Origin: Thiobacillus sp. 63-78
GTDB taxonomy: Bacteria; Pseudomonadota; Gammaproteobacteria; Burkholderiales; Thiobacillaceae
DNA: 38,297 nucleotides
Reading direction: 5' to 3'
NCBI GenBank assembly: GCA_001899765.1
Contig: MKWM01000042.1
Location: forward strand, 1 to 38,297
Shown here: piece after piece, positions 30,849 to 38,170 of the stretch
How the letters are laid out: each line of letters begins with the position of its first letter
Position numbering within the stretch: position 1 is the stretch's first letter
Made by a program: the position numbers and the translations under genes
The notes under the pieces: model-generated
The model's input: the letters and a program-made list of their open reading frames with translations, nothing else
Told to the model about the DNA's origin: nothing
The model's database searches: none

Positions 30849-31721
30849 CTAGCCGAAAGCCCACGCCGCGAACGGTTCGATCTCGTCGCGGTTCAGCAGC
30901 ATCAGCTGACAGGCGTTCGGGTTCAGGCGGTGGTCAGGCGTGGTGTCGACACCCAGCCGCTGCAGCATGTAACCCAGCAGGGCGCGCCGCACCTTCACTT
31001 CGATGATGCCGCCATTCGCACCGTAATCCAGCAGCAGGCTCTCGCGCCGGGGCGCATCGAGTCCGCTATGCGGAGCAAGTTTCAGCCCCACCGTTTCCAC
31101 CCAGTCGTCGTCGTACTGCTCGCCGGATTCGGCGGGCACCTCCAGACATTCCGCCGTCATGACGCGCGACAGTACGAAATCGCGGAAGTCGCAAGTGTCC
31201 GCGCTATACGCCCGCACATGCCAGCGCAGCCCGGTATTGACCAGGGTGTGCGGCTCGAGCACCCGTTCCGTCCCACTCTCGCGCCGGGACAGGGAACGGT
31301 AGTCGACGCGCAGCTTGCGCCGGCCGTGAATGGCGCGGGTGATCTGCGCCAGGGTATGCGGATTCGGCAGGCGGGCCGGCAAGGGCAGCGATGCCGCCGG
31401 CAGGCCATAAATCAGCTCATTTCCATATGGCCCGTTCGCCACCGCCAGGTTGGCGGCCATGACGGGCAGCACGGCGGCCGGGGCGAGATCGGCGAACTGG
31501 GCGGAGAATGCCGCGCCCGGCACGAAGCCGAACACGCTGTGCTGGTAAATGAGATTGCCGGGCGCAAGATCGCCGTAAAGCTTGAGATCCTTGGTCGCGG
31601 CCGGGTCCGACAGGCCGAAGGCCCTGGCGACGTCGCTGCGGGTCACGACCCCGGCGTACCAGGCCATGATCTCGATGTATTGCAGCCGCTGGCGCGTCGC
31701 CCACTTCACATCCAGGCGCAT
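30849..31721 (-). CDS. WYL-domain transcriptional regulator, CapW/BrxR-like
   Basis: A 290-residue regulator with an N-terminal winged helix (about 1-75, TRQRLQYIEIMAWYAGVVTR, then SDVARAFGLSDPAATKDL), a WYL domain (about 120-200, LRVDYRSLSRRESGTERVLE) and a C-terminal WCX-like region. The segment KLYGDLAPGNLIYQHSVFGF strongly resembles the CapW/BrxR repressors that control CBASS and BREX phage defence and respond to nucleic acid ligands. No defence genes are adjacent; recA is divergently transcribed next door. The ATG at 31721 has AAAGGA upstream; a TTG at 31772 is less likely. The palindrome TCGAACCGGTTCGA in its leader suggests autoregulation. Confidence 0.82.
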   Translation of the reverse strand: MRLDVKWATRQRLQYIEIMAWYAGVVTRSDVARAFGLSDPAATKDLKLYGDLAPGNLIYQHSVFGFVPGAAFSAQFADLAPAAVLPVMAANLAVANGPYGNELIYGLPAASLPLPARLPNPHTLAQITRAIHGRRKLRVDYRSLSRRESGTERVLEPHTLVNTGLRWHVRAYSADTCDFRDFVLSRVMTAECLEVPAESGEQYDDDWVETVGLKLAPHSGLDAPRRESLLLDYGANGGIIEVKVRRALLGYMLQRLGVDTTPDHRLNPNACQLMLLNRDEIEPFAAWAFG

Positions 31722-31752
31722 TTTTTCCTTTGTAATCAATCGATCGCTCCGC

Positions 31753-31777
31753 TCGAACCGGTTCGACTTCAATTATA
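31753..31777 (-). promoter_or_regulatory. promoter -10 and palindromic operator of the WYL regulator
   Basis: TATAAT on the minus strand (31777-31772) is followed five bases later by the perfect 14-base palindrome TCGAACCGGTTCGA (31766-31753), placed about at the transcription start. This is an operator-like position, 31 bases before the ATG at 31721. The -35 region is poor. Confidence 0.55.
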
Positions 31778-31791
31778 GGGGGCACGCATCT

Positions 31792-31814
31792 AATACAATT
31801 CATCAAATTGTATT
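31792..31814. repeat. inverted repeat between the WYL gene and recA
   Basis: AATACAATT (31792-31800) and AATTGTATT (31806-31814) are perfect 9-base arms around CATCA. It lies 24 bases upstream of the recA -35 element and upstream of the WYL -10. It could be an operator for either gene. It is not a LexA box of the CTGT-N8-ACAG type. Confidence 0.5.
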
Positions 31815-31837
31815 TTTTATATACGTGATATTTTTTA

Positions 31838-31866
31838 TTGACATCTAAAAATATATCGCCTACATT
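31838..31866 (+). promoter_or_regulatory. recA promoter
   Basis: TTGACA (31838-31843) and TACATT (31861-31866) with a 17-base spacer form a strong sigma-70 promoter 59 bases upstream of the recA ATG. The spacer and upstream DNA are very AT-rich. I see no canonical LexA box overlapping it. Confidence 0.7.
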
Positions 31867-31924
31867 GCAGCCCATGCAGGCGCCACGCCGCCTGCCGCCA
31901 CACTAACCACCAGGAGAGAGCACC

Positions 31925-32957
<1,033 letters not shown>

Positions 32958-32974
<17 letters not shown>

Positions 32975-33416
32975 GCCCGGCGACCTGCGCGAGCGTGCGC
33001 TGCGCCTCCTGGCGCGACGCGAGCACAGCCGTGCCGAACTCGCCCGCAAGCTCGGGCAGGCGGGCTTTGCGCCGCCCGACATCGGAGCGCTGCTGGATGA
33101 ATTCGAGGACAATAACTGGCTGTCGGACCGGCGGTTTGCCGAAAGCTGGGTGGCGGATCACCGCGCCAGGTCGGGCAGCGCCAAGCTTGCTTATGAGCTG
33201 CGGCAGCGGGGGGTGAGCGAGGCCGTCATCGAAGGCGTGCTAAGCGAGAACCGCGACAGCGAATTCGAGCGCGCGCGTGAAGTGTGGCGAAAGAAATTTG
33301 GCGCCGCGCCAACCGATGCGGCAGACCGAGCCCGGCAGATCCGCTTCATGCAAAGCCGGGGGTTCATGCTGGAAGCCATCCGCCACATTCTGGGAGGCAA
33401 AACCAACACCCAGTAG
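32958..33416 (+). CDS. recX: regulatory protein RecX
   Basis: A 152-residue modulator that binds RecA filaments and limits their extension. It is built of three repeated three-helix units ([21 protein letters not shown], given here as one helix pair, then the [10 protein letters not shown] and [17 protein letters not shown] repeats), with the usual L-x-x-R-x-x-S/R-x-x-E-L-x-x-K-L pattern. Length is normal for the family (E. coli 166 aa). It starts inside the end of recA, so it is translated from the same mRNA. The accessory region begins after its stop. Confidence 0.92.
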
Positions 33417-33446
33417 GAGAAGTCAGCCCCCTGCTTTTTACCCCCT

Positions 33447-33460
33447 AAATGGGGTCAGAC
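33447..33460 (+). repeat. REP-like repeat word AAATGGGGTCAGAC
   Basis: AAATGGGGTCAGAC (33447-33460) is an exact 14-base match, in the same orientation, to the 19-base sequence at 34204-34222 that flanks the RAYT transposase gene. The vapBC pair lies between the two. The words GAACGGACCCC follow here, so only the core is shared. Confidence 0.6.
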
Positions 33461-33504
33461 TGAACGGACCCCTTTTTCTCTTCGCCTTTTTCTCTTTTTC
33501 CTTT

Positions 33505-33530
33505 AATTGGTTATACTGGTTTAACCAATT
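33505..33530. promoter_or_regulatory. vapBC operator/promoter palindrome
   Basis: AATTGGTT (33505-33512) and AACCAATT (33523-33530) are perfect arms around a 10-base centre that includes TATACT (33512-33517), a likely -10 element. It ends 14 bases before the antitoxin ATG. This is a typical autoregulatory site for an antitoxin-toxin complex. The region 33417-33504 otherwise holds only a pyrimidine-rich run and the repeat word at 33447. Confidence 0.65.
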
Positions 33531-33544
33531 TCTGGAGGATCATC

Positions 33545-33784
33545 ATGCAAACCGTCAGCCTGTTCAATGCCAAAACCCATTTATCCGGGCTGATCGAACA
33601 AATCGTCAGCGGAACGGAAACGGAAATCACCATTTCCCGTCATGGTCAGCCCGTTGCCCGTCTTGTGCCCATACGCCAAACCGACACAGCCAGACGCATT
33701 GGCATTGCAGCCGGCCTGTTCGAGGTGCCAGACGACATCGATACGCACAACGCGGAAATTCTCGACCTGATGACGGGCGCCTGA
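33545..33784 (+). CDS. vapB: Phd/YefM-family antitoxin (VapB-type)
   Basis: A 79-residue antitoxin. Its N-terminal Phd/YefM domain (VSLFNAKTHLSGLIEQIVSG, then ITISRHGQPVARLVPI) binds DNA and its acidic tail (VPDDIDTHNAEILDLMTG) neutralises the toxin. CTGGAGG precedes the ATG. It is separated from the toxin gene by a single base. A 26-bp palindrome lies just upstream. It is distinct in sequence from the antitoxin at 2728, though of the same family. Confidence 0.88.
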   Translation: MQTVSLFNAKTHLSGLIEQIVSGTETEITISRHGQPVARLVPIRQTDTARRIGIAAGLFEVPDDIDTHNAEILDLMTGA

Positions 33785-33785
33785 C

Positions 33786-34172
33786 ATGCGTCTGCTGCTC
33801 GATACCCACGTTGCGCTCTGGGCGATCGTCGATTCGCCGCGTCTGGCGGAGCATGCACGCAGCCTGATTCTCGACCCCGCGAACAGCATCCATATCAGCA
33901 CAGCTTCGGTGTGGGAGATCACCATCAAGCACATGCTCGGCAAGGGCGGCATGCCCGTGTCCGGCACGCAGGCGGCCGCCCACTTCCAGGCAGCCGGCTA
34001 TATCGAACTCCCCATTGTCAATGCCCACGTCGCCCTGCTCGAAACCCTGCCGCCGCATCACGCGGATCCATTCGACCGTCTGCTGATCGCGCAAGCCTTA
34101 GCCGAGCCCCTCCGACTATTGACCCACGACACCGCGCTCAAACCCTATAGCGACAGCATCATTTTGGTGTGA
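33786..34172 (+). CDS. vapC: VapC-type PIN-domain toxin
   Basis: A 128-residue PIN-domain RNase with active-site acids D6 (LLLDTHVALW), E44 (STASVWEITIKH), D94/D97 (HADPFDRLLIAQ) and D115 (LTHDTALKPY). It has the same length and layout as the toxin at 2345, and the two are clearly related subfamily members. Intact and paired with the antitoxin directly upstream. The pair is bracketed by copies of the REP-like word AAATGGGGTCAGAC (33447 and 34204). Confidence 0.88.
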   Translation: MRLLLDTHVALWAIVDSPRLAEHARSLILDPANSIHISTASVWEITIKHMLGKGGMPVSGTQAAAHFQAAGYIELPIVNAHVALLETLPPHHADPFDRLLIAQALAEPLRLLTHDTALKPYSDSIILV

Positions 34173-34203
34173 GTCCTTGCGCAGAAACGCAGAAATGGCG
34201 CAG

Positions 34204-34222
34204 AAATGGGGTCAGACACGAT
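34204..34222 (+). repeat. 19-bp flank of the RAYT gene (right-hand sense copy)
   Basis: AAATGGGGTCAGACACGAT is the exact reverse complement of 34980-34998. The two enclose the RAYT gene like terminal repeats; the transposase stop codon lies at the edge of this copy. Imperfect CGCAGAAATGG words precede it (34182-34207). Confidence 0.8.
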
Positions 34223-34932
34223 TATTCTCGATCACCTCCGCGCTTCCGTGGCCGCCCCACCCCCTTCGACGCCGCCCGCCTCTGTCCCAGCGCCTCGATC
34301 GCAAGCTGGAACCGCTCCCCGCCCAGCGCCCAGCCCTTGTGCGTGCAATCGCGGATTTGCGACAGATCCGCGGGATCGATGGCCGCAGCGAACAGCGCTC
34401 GATAACGCTCCCGCCGAGCCAGATCGTCCAGTCCCAGGCGCGTGTATTCCCCGTGTGGTGTCAGCCAGTCCGCATTCGGTCCGCTCTCGCCGAGCGCGTT
34501 GCGCCGGTAGCTCGACCACGGATAATCCTGCGGCGCCGCCACCATCCCCGCCCGTACCGGATTCAGCTCGATGTAACGCATCAGGGTCAGCAGATAGCGC
34601 TCGCTGTCCACCACCGTGGCGCGGTAGCGCCCCTCCCACAGCGTCCCGCTACGCTGGCAGGTGAAATTGAAATACTGCACGTATTTCCGCCCCACCGACT
34701 GGAAAACCTTGCTGATGCTGTCGTCGAATTCCGGCGTGGCCAGCAGGTGGATATGGTTCGTCATCCACACATACGCGTGGATCGCGAGGCCATGCTTGCG
34801 CGAAGCCTCGACCAGCGCATCACGGAAAAACTGATAATCCGCCTCGGCCGCAAAGATCGGCTGCCGGTTGTTGCCACGCTGGATGAGGTGCTGCGGCTGG
34901 CCGGGGATCACATAACGGGGTAGACGCGCCAT
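34222..34932 (-). CDS. REP-associated tyrosine transposase (RAYT, IS200-like Y1 family)
   Basis: A 236-residue Y1/HUH transposase of the RAYT group. These single-copy proteins cut and join REP/BIME hairpins and are held responsible for their spread. The HUH motif is H60-x-H62 in WMTNHIHLLATP. The catalytic tyrosine is in the helix ERYLLTLMRYIELNPVRAGM (Y113 or Y120). The N-terminal signature is ARLPRYVIPGQPQHLIQRGN. The C-terminus is basic (RRAASKGVGRPRKRGG). The ORF is intact. It is enclosed by 19-bp perfect inverted repeats (34204-34222, 34980-34998), and related words recur at 33447, 35939 and 37548, its presumed REP substrates. Confidence 0.9.
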   Translation of the reverse strand: MARLPRYVIPGQPQHLIQRGNNRQPIFAAEADYQFFRDALVEASRKHGLAIHAYVWMTNHIHLLATPEFDDSISKVFQSVGRKYVQYFNFTCQRSGTLWEGRYRATVVDSERYLLTLMRYIELNPVRAGMVAAPQDYPWSSYRRNALGESGPNADWLTPHGEYTRLGLDDLARRERYRALFAAAIDPADLSQIRDCTHKGWALGGERFQLAIEALGQRRAASKGVGRPRKRGGDRE

Positions 34933-34979
34933 GATTGCTCACCAGAAGGAAAGGGAAACCCATTCAATATAGGGCGAAT

Positions 34980-34998
34980 ATCGTGTCTGACCCCATTT
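34980..34998 (-). repeat. 19-bp flank of the RAYT gene (left-hand inverted copy)
   Basis: ATCGTGTCTGACCCCATTT is the exact reverse complement of 34204-34222. It is followed by several CCATTTC-C/T-CCCC words (34999-35040), mirroring the AAATGG words on the other side. From there to 35090 I recognise no further feature. Confidence 0.8.
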
Positions 34999-35094
34999 CC
35001 CCACCATTTCCCCCCATTTCTCCCCGCCATTTCTCCCCCGCATTCGCAGATGAATTCATGCTTCGCTTAGCGTTTCAGCACGCCTGAACCGAAT

Positions 35095-35136
35095 CCAACA
35101 AAAACAAAACCCCGACTTCGGAAAAAGACGGGGTTT
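35095..35136 (-). terminator. rho-independent terminator of the pilin gene
   Basis: On the minus strand AAACCCCG (35136-35129) pairs with CGGGGTTT (35114-35107), with further weak pairing inside. The U-rich tail TTGTTTTTGTT follows (to about 35095). It lies 55 bases after the pilin stop codon. Confidence 0.75.
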
Positions 35137-35190
35137 GTCAGCAGCCTGAGACTGCCGAAGCAGTCTCTTGATCTACCTGTGTCTTAATCC

Positions 35191-35676
35191 TTAGCAGATT
35201 GCACCGCCCGCACGAGTCTTACAACCGGAGGCGGCACCCACCGTCCAAACAACCTTGCCATCCGCTTGAAGAACACCACCCAAGATGTAATCGTCGGCAA
35301 TAGCAACGCCGTTAACAGCATTGGGAGCCAGCGTCAAAGTAACCGCAGCTCCGTTCGCTGCCAAAGTCACACCAGCCGGATTGAAAACCTGACCCGCACT
35401 TGCAATCCCAGGAATACCGGCTTGGACAGCTAGCGCATTCGGAACACCCGCAGCTACCGCAATACCCGTAAACGCACCAGCGGCACTGCAATCACCGTTC
35501 TGAGCACACAAGTCAACCGCCAATTTGTAGGGTGCCGCCGCATTGACCACTTCGGTGTAACGAGCCTTCAGGGTGTAGTTTTGATAAGCCGGCACAGCAA
35601 TCGCAGCCAGAATACCGATAATCGCCACCACGATCATCAGTTCGATGAGGGTAAAACCATGTTGTACTTTACGCAT
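35191..35676 (-). CDS. type IV pilin major-subunit-like protein
   Basis: A 161-residue type IVa prepilin. The short basic leader MRKVQHG is cut by prepilin peptidase before F8; [20 protein letters not shown] has the conserved E5 of the mature protein and forms the hydrophobic assembly helix. Two cysteine pairs, C57/C63 and C152/C161, could form disulfides; the latter resembles the C-terminal D-loop. Composition of the globular part is Ala/Gly/Val-rich and less GC-rich than neighbours. AAGGAGAT precedes the ATG at 35676. It stands alone, without pil assembly genes, with a sigma-54-like promoter and its own terminator. Confidence 0.9.
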   Translation of the reverse strand: MRKVQHGFTLIELMIVVAIIGILAAIAVPAYQNYTLKARYTEVVNAAAPYKLAVDLCAQNGDCSAAGAFTGIAVAAGVPNALAVQAGIPGIASAGQVFNPAGVTLAANGAAVTLTLAPNAVNGVAIADDYILGGVLQADGKVVWTVGAASGCKTRAGGAIC

Positions 35677-35736
35677 GTCTAATCTCCTTAAGTTGGGCAA
35701 GTTGAACACGAGCCTCCCGTGTCTGGAGCTATAACG

Positions 35737-35753
35737 AGCAGCCACCATGCCAA
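35737..35753 (-). promoter_or_regulatory. sigma-54 (-24/-12) promoter of the pilin gene
   Basis: The minus-strand sequence TTGGCATGGTGGCTGCT keeps the essential GG-N10-GC and matches 15 of 17 positions of YTGGCACGRNNNTTGCW. It lies about 60 bases before the pilin ATG. In Pseudomonas and other bacteria pilA is transcribed by RpoN with the activator PilR, so this fits the gene. Confidence 0.6.
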
Positions 35754-35938
35754 CTTTAGGGAAGCGGGCGACGAATTCAGCCGATAGGGCGCAAAACCTT
35801 GCGTGGCGGGCTGCATGCCGGCATGCCAGGACGCCAGGACAGGCCCCGGCGGCGCGCGATCCACGCCGCGGCCGGGCAGGATGTGCCGCATTTCGTCAGC
35901 CGGCCTCCAGGAAGCCGCCCAAAAAACCCGGGGCAGTT

Positions 35939-35988
35939 CAGACACGATATTTCTCCGGCGATTGGGCCGGGGGCGGCCCTCCTACTGC
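35939..35988 (+). repeat. REP-like element, copy A
   Basis: CAGACACGATATTTCTC followed by CGGCGATTGGGCCGG and GGCGGCCCTCCTACTGC. It matches copy B at 37548-37599 over about 50 bases in the same orientation and begins with the CAGACACGAT of the RAYT flanks. GGGCCG...CGGCCC pairing gives a hairpin. The surrounding gene-free stretch 35754-36011 contains in addition only GC-rich palindromic text (GCATGCCGGCATGC near 35814) and no gene I can support. Confidence 0.7.
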
Positions 35989-36011
35989 TAAATGAGGTCA
36001 CCATATCCATG

Positions 36012-36039
36012 TTGACAAAGAAGAATGCTGTCGTATACG
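36012..36039 (+). promoter_or_regulatory. promoter of the PIN/ribbon-helix-helix module, possibly leaderless
   Basis: TTGACA (36012-36017) and TATACG (36034-36039) are spaced by 16 bases. The expected transcription start is about 36046, only a few bases before the ATG at 36049, so the message may be leaderless. No ribosome-binding site precedes that ATG. Confidence 0.5.
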
Positions 36040-36048
36040 CTGTCATTC

Positions 36049-36468
36049 ATGATTTCAGTTGTAATCGATACCAATGTCTTTGTTGCGGGGCTGCGCTCGG
36101 ATGGGGGTGCTTCTCGGGCAGTTTTGCGCGACGCGTTGCAGGGCAAGATCGAACCGCTGTTCGGTAACGCCTTGTGGCTCGAATACGAAGATTTGCTGGG
36201 GCGACCCATTTGGACGGATGCCACCACCAGCAAAGAGCGGCGACAGGTGCTGGCGGCCCTTGCGAGGGTTGGGCGCTGGGTAAACATCTATTACGGCTGG
36301 CGCCCCAACCTGCCCGATGAAGCGGACAACCACCTTGTAGAGCTGGCCATGGCAGGCGGGGCGGCGGCGATCATTACCTACAATGTTCGCGACATTCGCC
36401 GTGGCGAGTTATTGTTAAACGGGCTGCGAGTGCACACGCCCGCAGAATACCTGGAGGAAACACGATGA
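36049..36468 (+). CDS. PIN-domain putative toxin (COG1569 type)
   Basis: A 139-residue PIN-domain protein of the COG1569 group (putative toxin-antitoxin ribonucleases, distinct from classical VapC). D7 in VVIDTNVFVAGLRS starts the active site. ALWLEYEDLLGRP supplies the conserved glutamate, and LPDEADNHLVELAMAGGAA and TYNVRDI supply later acidic residues. It ends PAEYLEETR and overlaps the ribbon-helix-helix gene by four bases (ATGA); the toxin comes first in this family. The start could also be ATG 36025, but 36049 fits the family N-terminus. Confidence 0.82.
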   Translation: MISVVIDTNVFVAGLRSDGGASRAVLRDALQGKIEPLFGNALWLEYEDLLGRPIWTDATTSKERRQVLAALARVGRWVNIYYGWRPNLPDEADNHLVELAMAGGAAAIITYNVRDIRRGELLLNGLRVHTPAEYLEETR

Positions 36469-36683
36469 GTACATTAACGGTTCGTTTGCCGGACGATACG
36501 GCTGAGCGCCTCAAGTCACTGGCTCGCAGCCGCGGCCTGAGTGTGAACAAGCTGATGGAAGAAATGAGTGCCCAGGCACTGGCGGCCTGGGATACCGAAA
36601 ACCGATTCCGCACCCTGGCGGTGCAGGGCGACGTGCAACAGGCACTGGCTATCCTGGATCGACTGGATGTCGGCGGCAAATAA
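36465..36683 (+). CDS. ribbon-helix-helix (CopG-like) antitoxin
   Basis: A 72-residue protein starting STLTVRLPDDTAERLKSLAR, then GLSVNKLMEEMSAQAL: a ribbon-helix-helix DNA-binding domain, with a short C-terminal helix (VQQALAILDRLDV) that could bind the PIN protein. The start overlaps the toxin stop, and GGAGG lies within the toxin 3' end at the right distance. Presumed antitoxin and autoregulator of the module. Confidence 0.8.
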   Translation: MSTLTVRLPDDTAERLKSLARSRGLSVNKLMEEMSAQALAAWDTENRFRTLAVQGDVQQALAILDRLDVGGK

Positions 36684-36798
36684 GGACGAAAAACGAAATG
36701 GGGGAAAAGGAAAACGGGGCCAGATACCACACCCCGAACCAGTCCCAATTCGGACTATAATCAGTCTTGTCGACACTCGGCCAGCCAGGAGCCCAATC

Positions 36799-37071
36799 AT
36801 GAAACTTTCGACTCAAGTCAAGCCAATCAGTTATCTCAAGAGTCACGCGGCTGAAATCATCAGAGATATCTCCGAAAGCCGGGAACCCATGCTCATTACC
36901 CAGAACGGGGAAGCCAAACTTGTGGTGATGGATGTCCGCTCATACGAGGATCAGGAGGAGACGCTGGCACTGCTCAAGCTGTTGGCTTTGGGCAACCGTG
37001 AGATTGAACAGGGTCATTTCCGCGCCGCCGATGAGGTGTTCACTGAGATCGACAGGGAAGCCGTTCAATGA
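36799..37071 (+). CDS. Phd/YefM-family antitoxin
   Basis: A 90-residue antitoxin: KLSTQVKPISYLKSHAAEII, then REPMLITQNGEAKLVVMDVR and SYEDQEETLALLKLLALG are the hallmarks of YefM-type proteins that pair with RelE/ParE toxins. An acidic C-terminal helix follows (ADEVFTEIDREAV). AGGAG precedes the ATG. Its stop overlaps the start of the toxin gene downstream, which is frameshifted, so this is probably an antitoxin that has lost its active partner. Confidence 0.85.
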   Translation: MKLSTQVKPISYLKSHAAEIIRDISESREPMLITQNGEAKLVVMDVRSYEDQEETLALLKLLALGNREIEQGHFRAADEVFTEIDREAVQ

Positions 37072-37402
37072 GCGTCCAGGTCGTGTTCCTGAAGTCGGCG
37101 GAACTCGACCTAAGGAACTGAAAGGCTACATGGTCAGAAACTTCGGCAAGGACGCCTGGCAAGCCAGCTACGCAAAAATTAAAGACGCCGTGAATACCAT
37201 CGGGGCATTTCCTCTTGGCGGCAATGTTGCCGAAGAACTCGATCGCCTCCACCTCACGCAATACCGTCAGGTGGTCTCGGGCATGAACAGAATCATCTAT
37301 GAAGTCCGACAGGAAATCATCTACCTCCACATAATCTGTGACACGCGGAAAGACATGAAGTCGCTACTCACCAGACGGCTTCTACGCATCGTCAGTACCT
37401 AA
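37068..37402 (+). pseudogene. frameshifted RelE/ParE-family toxin
   Basis: Reading from the ATG that overlaps the antitoxin stop gives MSVQVVFLKSAELDLRN and then TGA. A shift of one base at about 37109-37112 continues as KELKGYMVRNFGKDAWQASY, on to LTQYRQVVSGMNRIIYEVRQ and HIICDTRKDMKSLL, ending at 37402. That is a normal RelE/ParE toxin of about 111 residues including the GxxRxIYEV strand. A single missing base (GACCT-AAGGAA) explains the break. Either the toxin is inactivated or there is a sequencing error. Confidence 0.8.
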
Positions 37403-37547
37403 TTCCAGGCTGACGGGCACTCGAAATGACATGGTCTACACCCCCAAGCAGAATGCCATGCATCATCCCCGCACGCAAAGCCAGATACCCTGTTCCGCCT
37501 TCTTTGAATTCAGTGTGCGCGCTATCGGGGCGAAGAAATCTCAGGGG

Positions 37548-37599
37548 CAGACACGATATTTCTCTCGGCGATCGGGCCGGAGGGCGACCCTCCTACTGC
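37548..37599 (+). repeat. REP-like element, copy B
   Basis: CAGACACGATATTTCTC, then TCGGCGATCGGGCCGG and AGGGCGACCCTCCTACTGC, the same element as copy A (35939) with a two-base insertion and a few changes. GGGC is placed just before it. The rest of the gene-free interval 37403-37547 shows no recognisable feature. Confidence 0.7.
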
Positions 37600-37628
37600 G
37601 GGTGCGAAAAGGAAGCAACGGAAATTGA

Positions 37629-37832
37629 GCGCTGCAAACCGGCTTCACCGAACTGTCCATCGCGGCAAGCCACAGCTACGCGATTGCGCGCATGCCCTGG
37701 CATCACCGCGATCCGTTCGATCGTCTGCTGATCGCGCAAGCGCAATCCATCCCGGCTTACTTGCTGACAACGGATGCCGTGCTGGAACACTATTCCGAAC
37801 TGGTCAGAAGGATTGCGGTCAAATCGGGATAG
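37629..37832 (+). pseudogene. C-terminal fragment of a VapC-type PIN toxin
   Basis: An open frame without its own start encodes ALQTGFTELSIAASHSYAIA, followed by MPWHHRDPFDRLLIAQAQSI and LLTTDAVLEHYSEL, ending at TAG (37830-37832). This is the last half of a VapC-like toxin, with the RDPFDRLLIAQ acids and the final TTDAVLEHY strand. The N-terminal half is missing; REP-like copy B lies just upstream. Directly after it GTCACGGAATATTTGAAGGA and AACACGAT resembles the 3' end of the PIN gene at 36440-36468 (EYLEETR), another decayed piece. Confidence 0.75.
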
Positions 37833-37869
37833 CGGATAGGGTCACGGAATATTTGAAGGAAACACGATT

Positions 37870-37940
37870 GCCCCGCCCGCTCCTTCTTCGGACACGTCTA
37901 TTTACCCCAATTTCGTGTCCAAAAAAACTGCGGGCGGGGC
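37870..37940. repeat. nested perfect inverted repeat
   Basis: Outer arms GCCCCGCCCGC (37870-37880) and GCGGGCGGGGC (37930-37940) are exact complements. Inside, GGACACG (37890-37896) and CGTGTCC (37914-37920) are also exact. Unpaired 9-base segments on both sides and a 17-base AT-rich loop complete a symmetrical cruciform or RNA hairpin. CGTGTCC resembles the CGTGTCTG word of the RAYT flanks. Possibly a BIME-like or structured RNA element. Confidence 0.55.
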
Positions 37941-38000
37941 AGGATCGAGAACGGCCAGGGCGGGAATGTGGTGCTGTTTTCCACGCTTTTCCCACGTCAG

Positions 38001-38037
38001 GAATTGAAAAAGGCCTAGCCTCGCGGCTAAGCCTTTT
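38001..38037 (-). terminator. rho-independent terminator after tRNA-Lys
   Basis: On the minus strand the stem AAAAGGC..AGCC / GGCT..GCCTTTT (38037-38008) encloses a GCGA loop. The descending arm ends in TTTTT followed by CAATTC. It starts 6 bases after the encoded CCA of the tRNA. Confidence 0.75.
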
Positions 38038-38043
38038 AGATAC

Positions 38044-38119
38044 TGGTGGGTCGGGCGAGATTCGAACTCGCGACCAACGGATTAAAAGTCCGCTGCTCTA
38101 CCGGCTGAGCTACCGACCC
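38044..38119 (-). tRNA. tRNA-Lys (anticodon TTT)
   Basis: A 76-nt cloverleaf including an encoded CCA end. Acceptor arms GGGTCGG (38119-38113) and CCGACCC pair fully. The D arm is GCTC..GAGC, the anticodon stem GCGGA/TCCGT (one G-U-type mismatch at its base) holds loop CTTTTAA with anticodon TTT, and the T arm is GCGAG-TTCGAAT-CTCGC. A promoter upstream and a terminator downstream make it a single-gene transcript. The accessory DNA to its left suggests that it could serve as an integration site, but no attachment-site duplicate was seen. Confidence 0.95.
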
Positions 38120-38170
38120 GTGGAACCGACTCTCGCCTGCTGGTGAAAGCCCTGTCCGTGAAAGCGCGAA

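Noticed and set aside
34177..34923. Long plus-strand open frame over the transposase gene
   Set aside because: Shadow of the RAYT gene, which has the HUH motif and flanking repeats.
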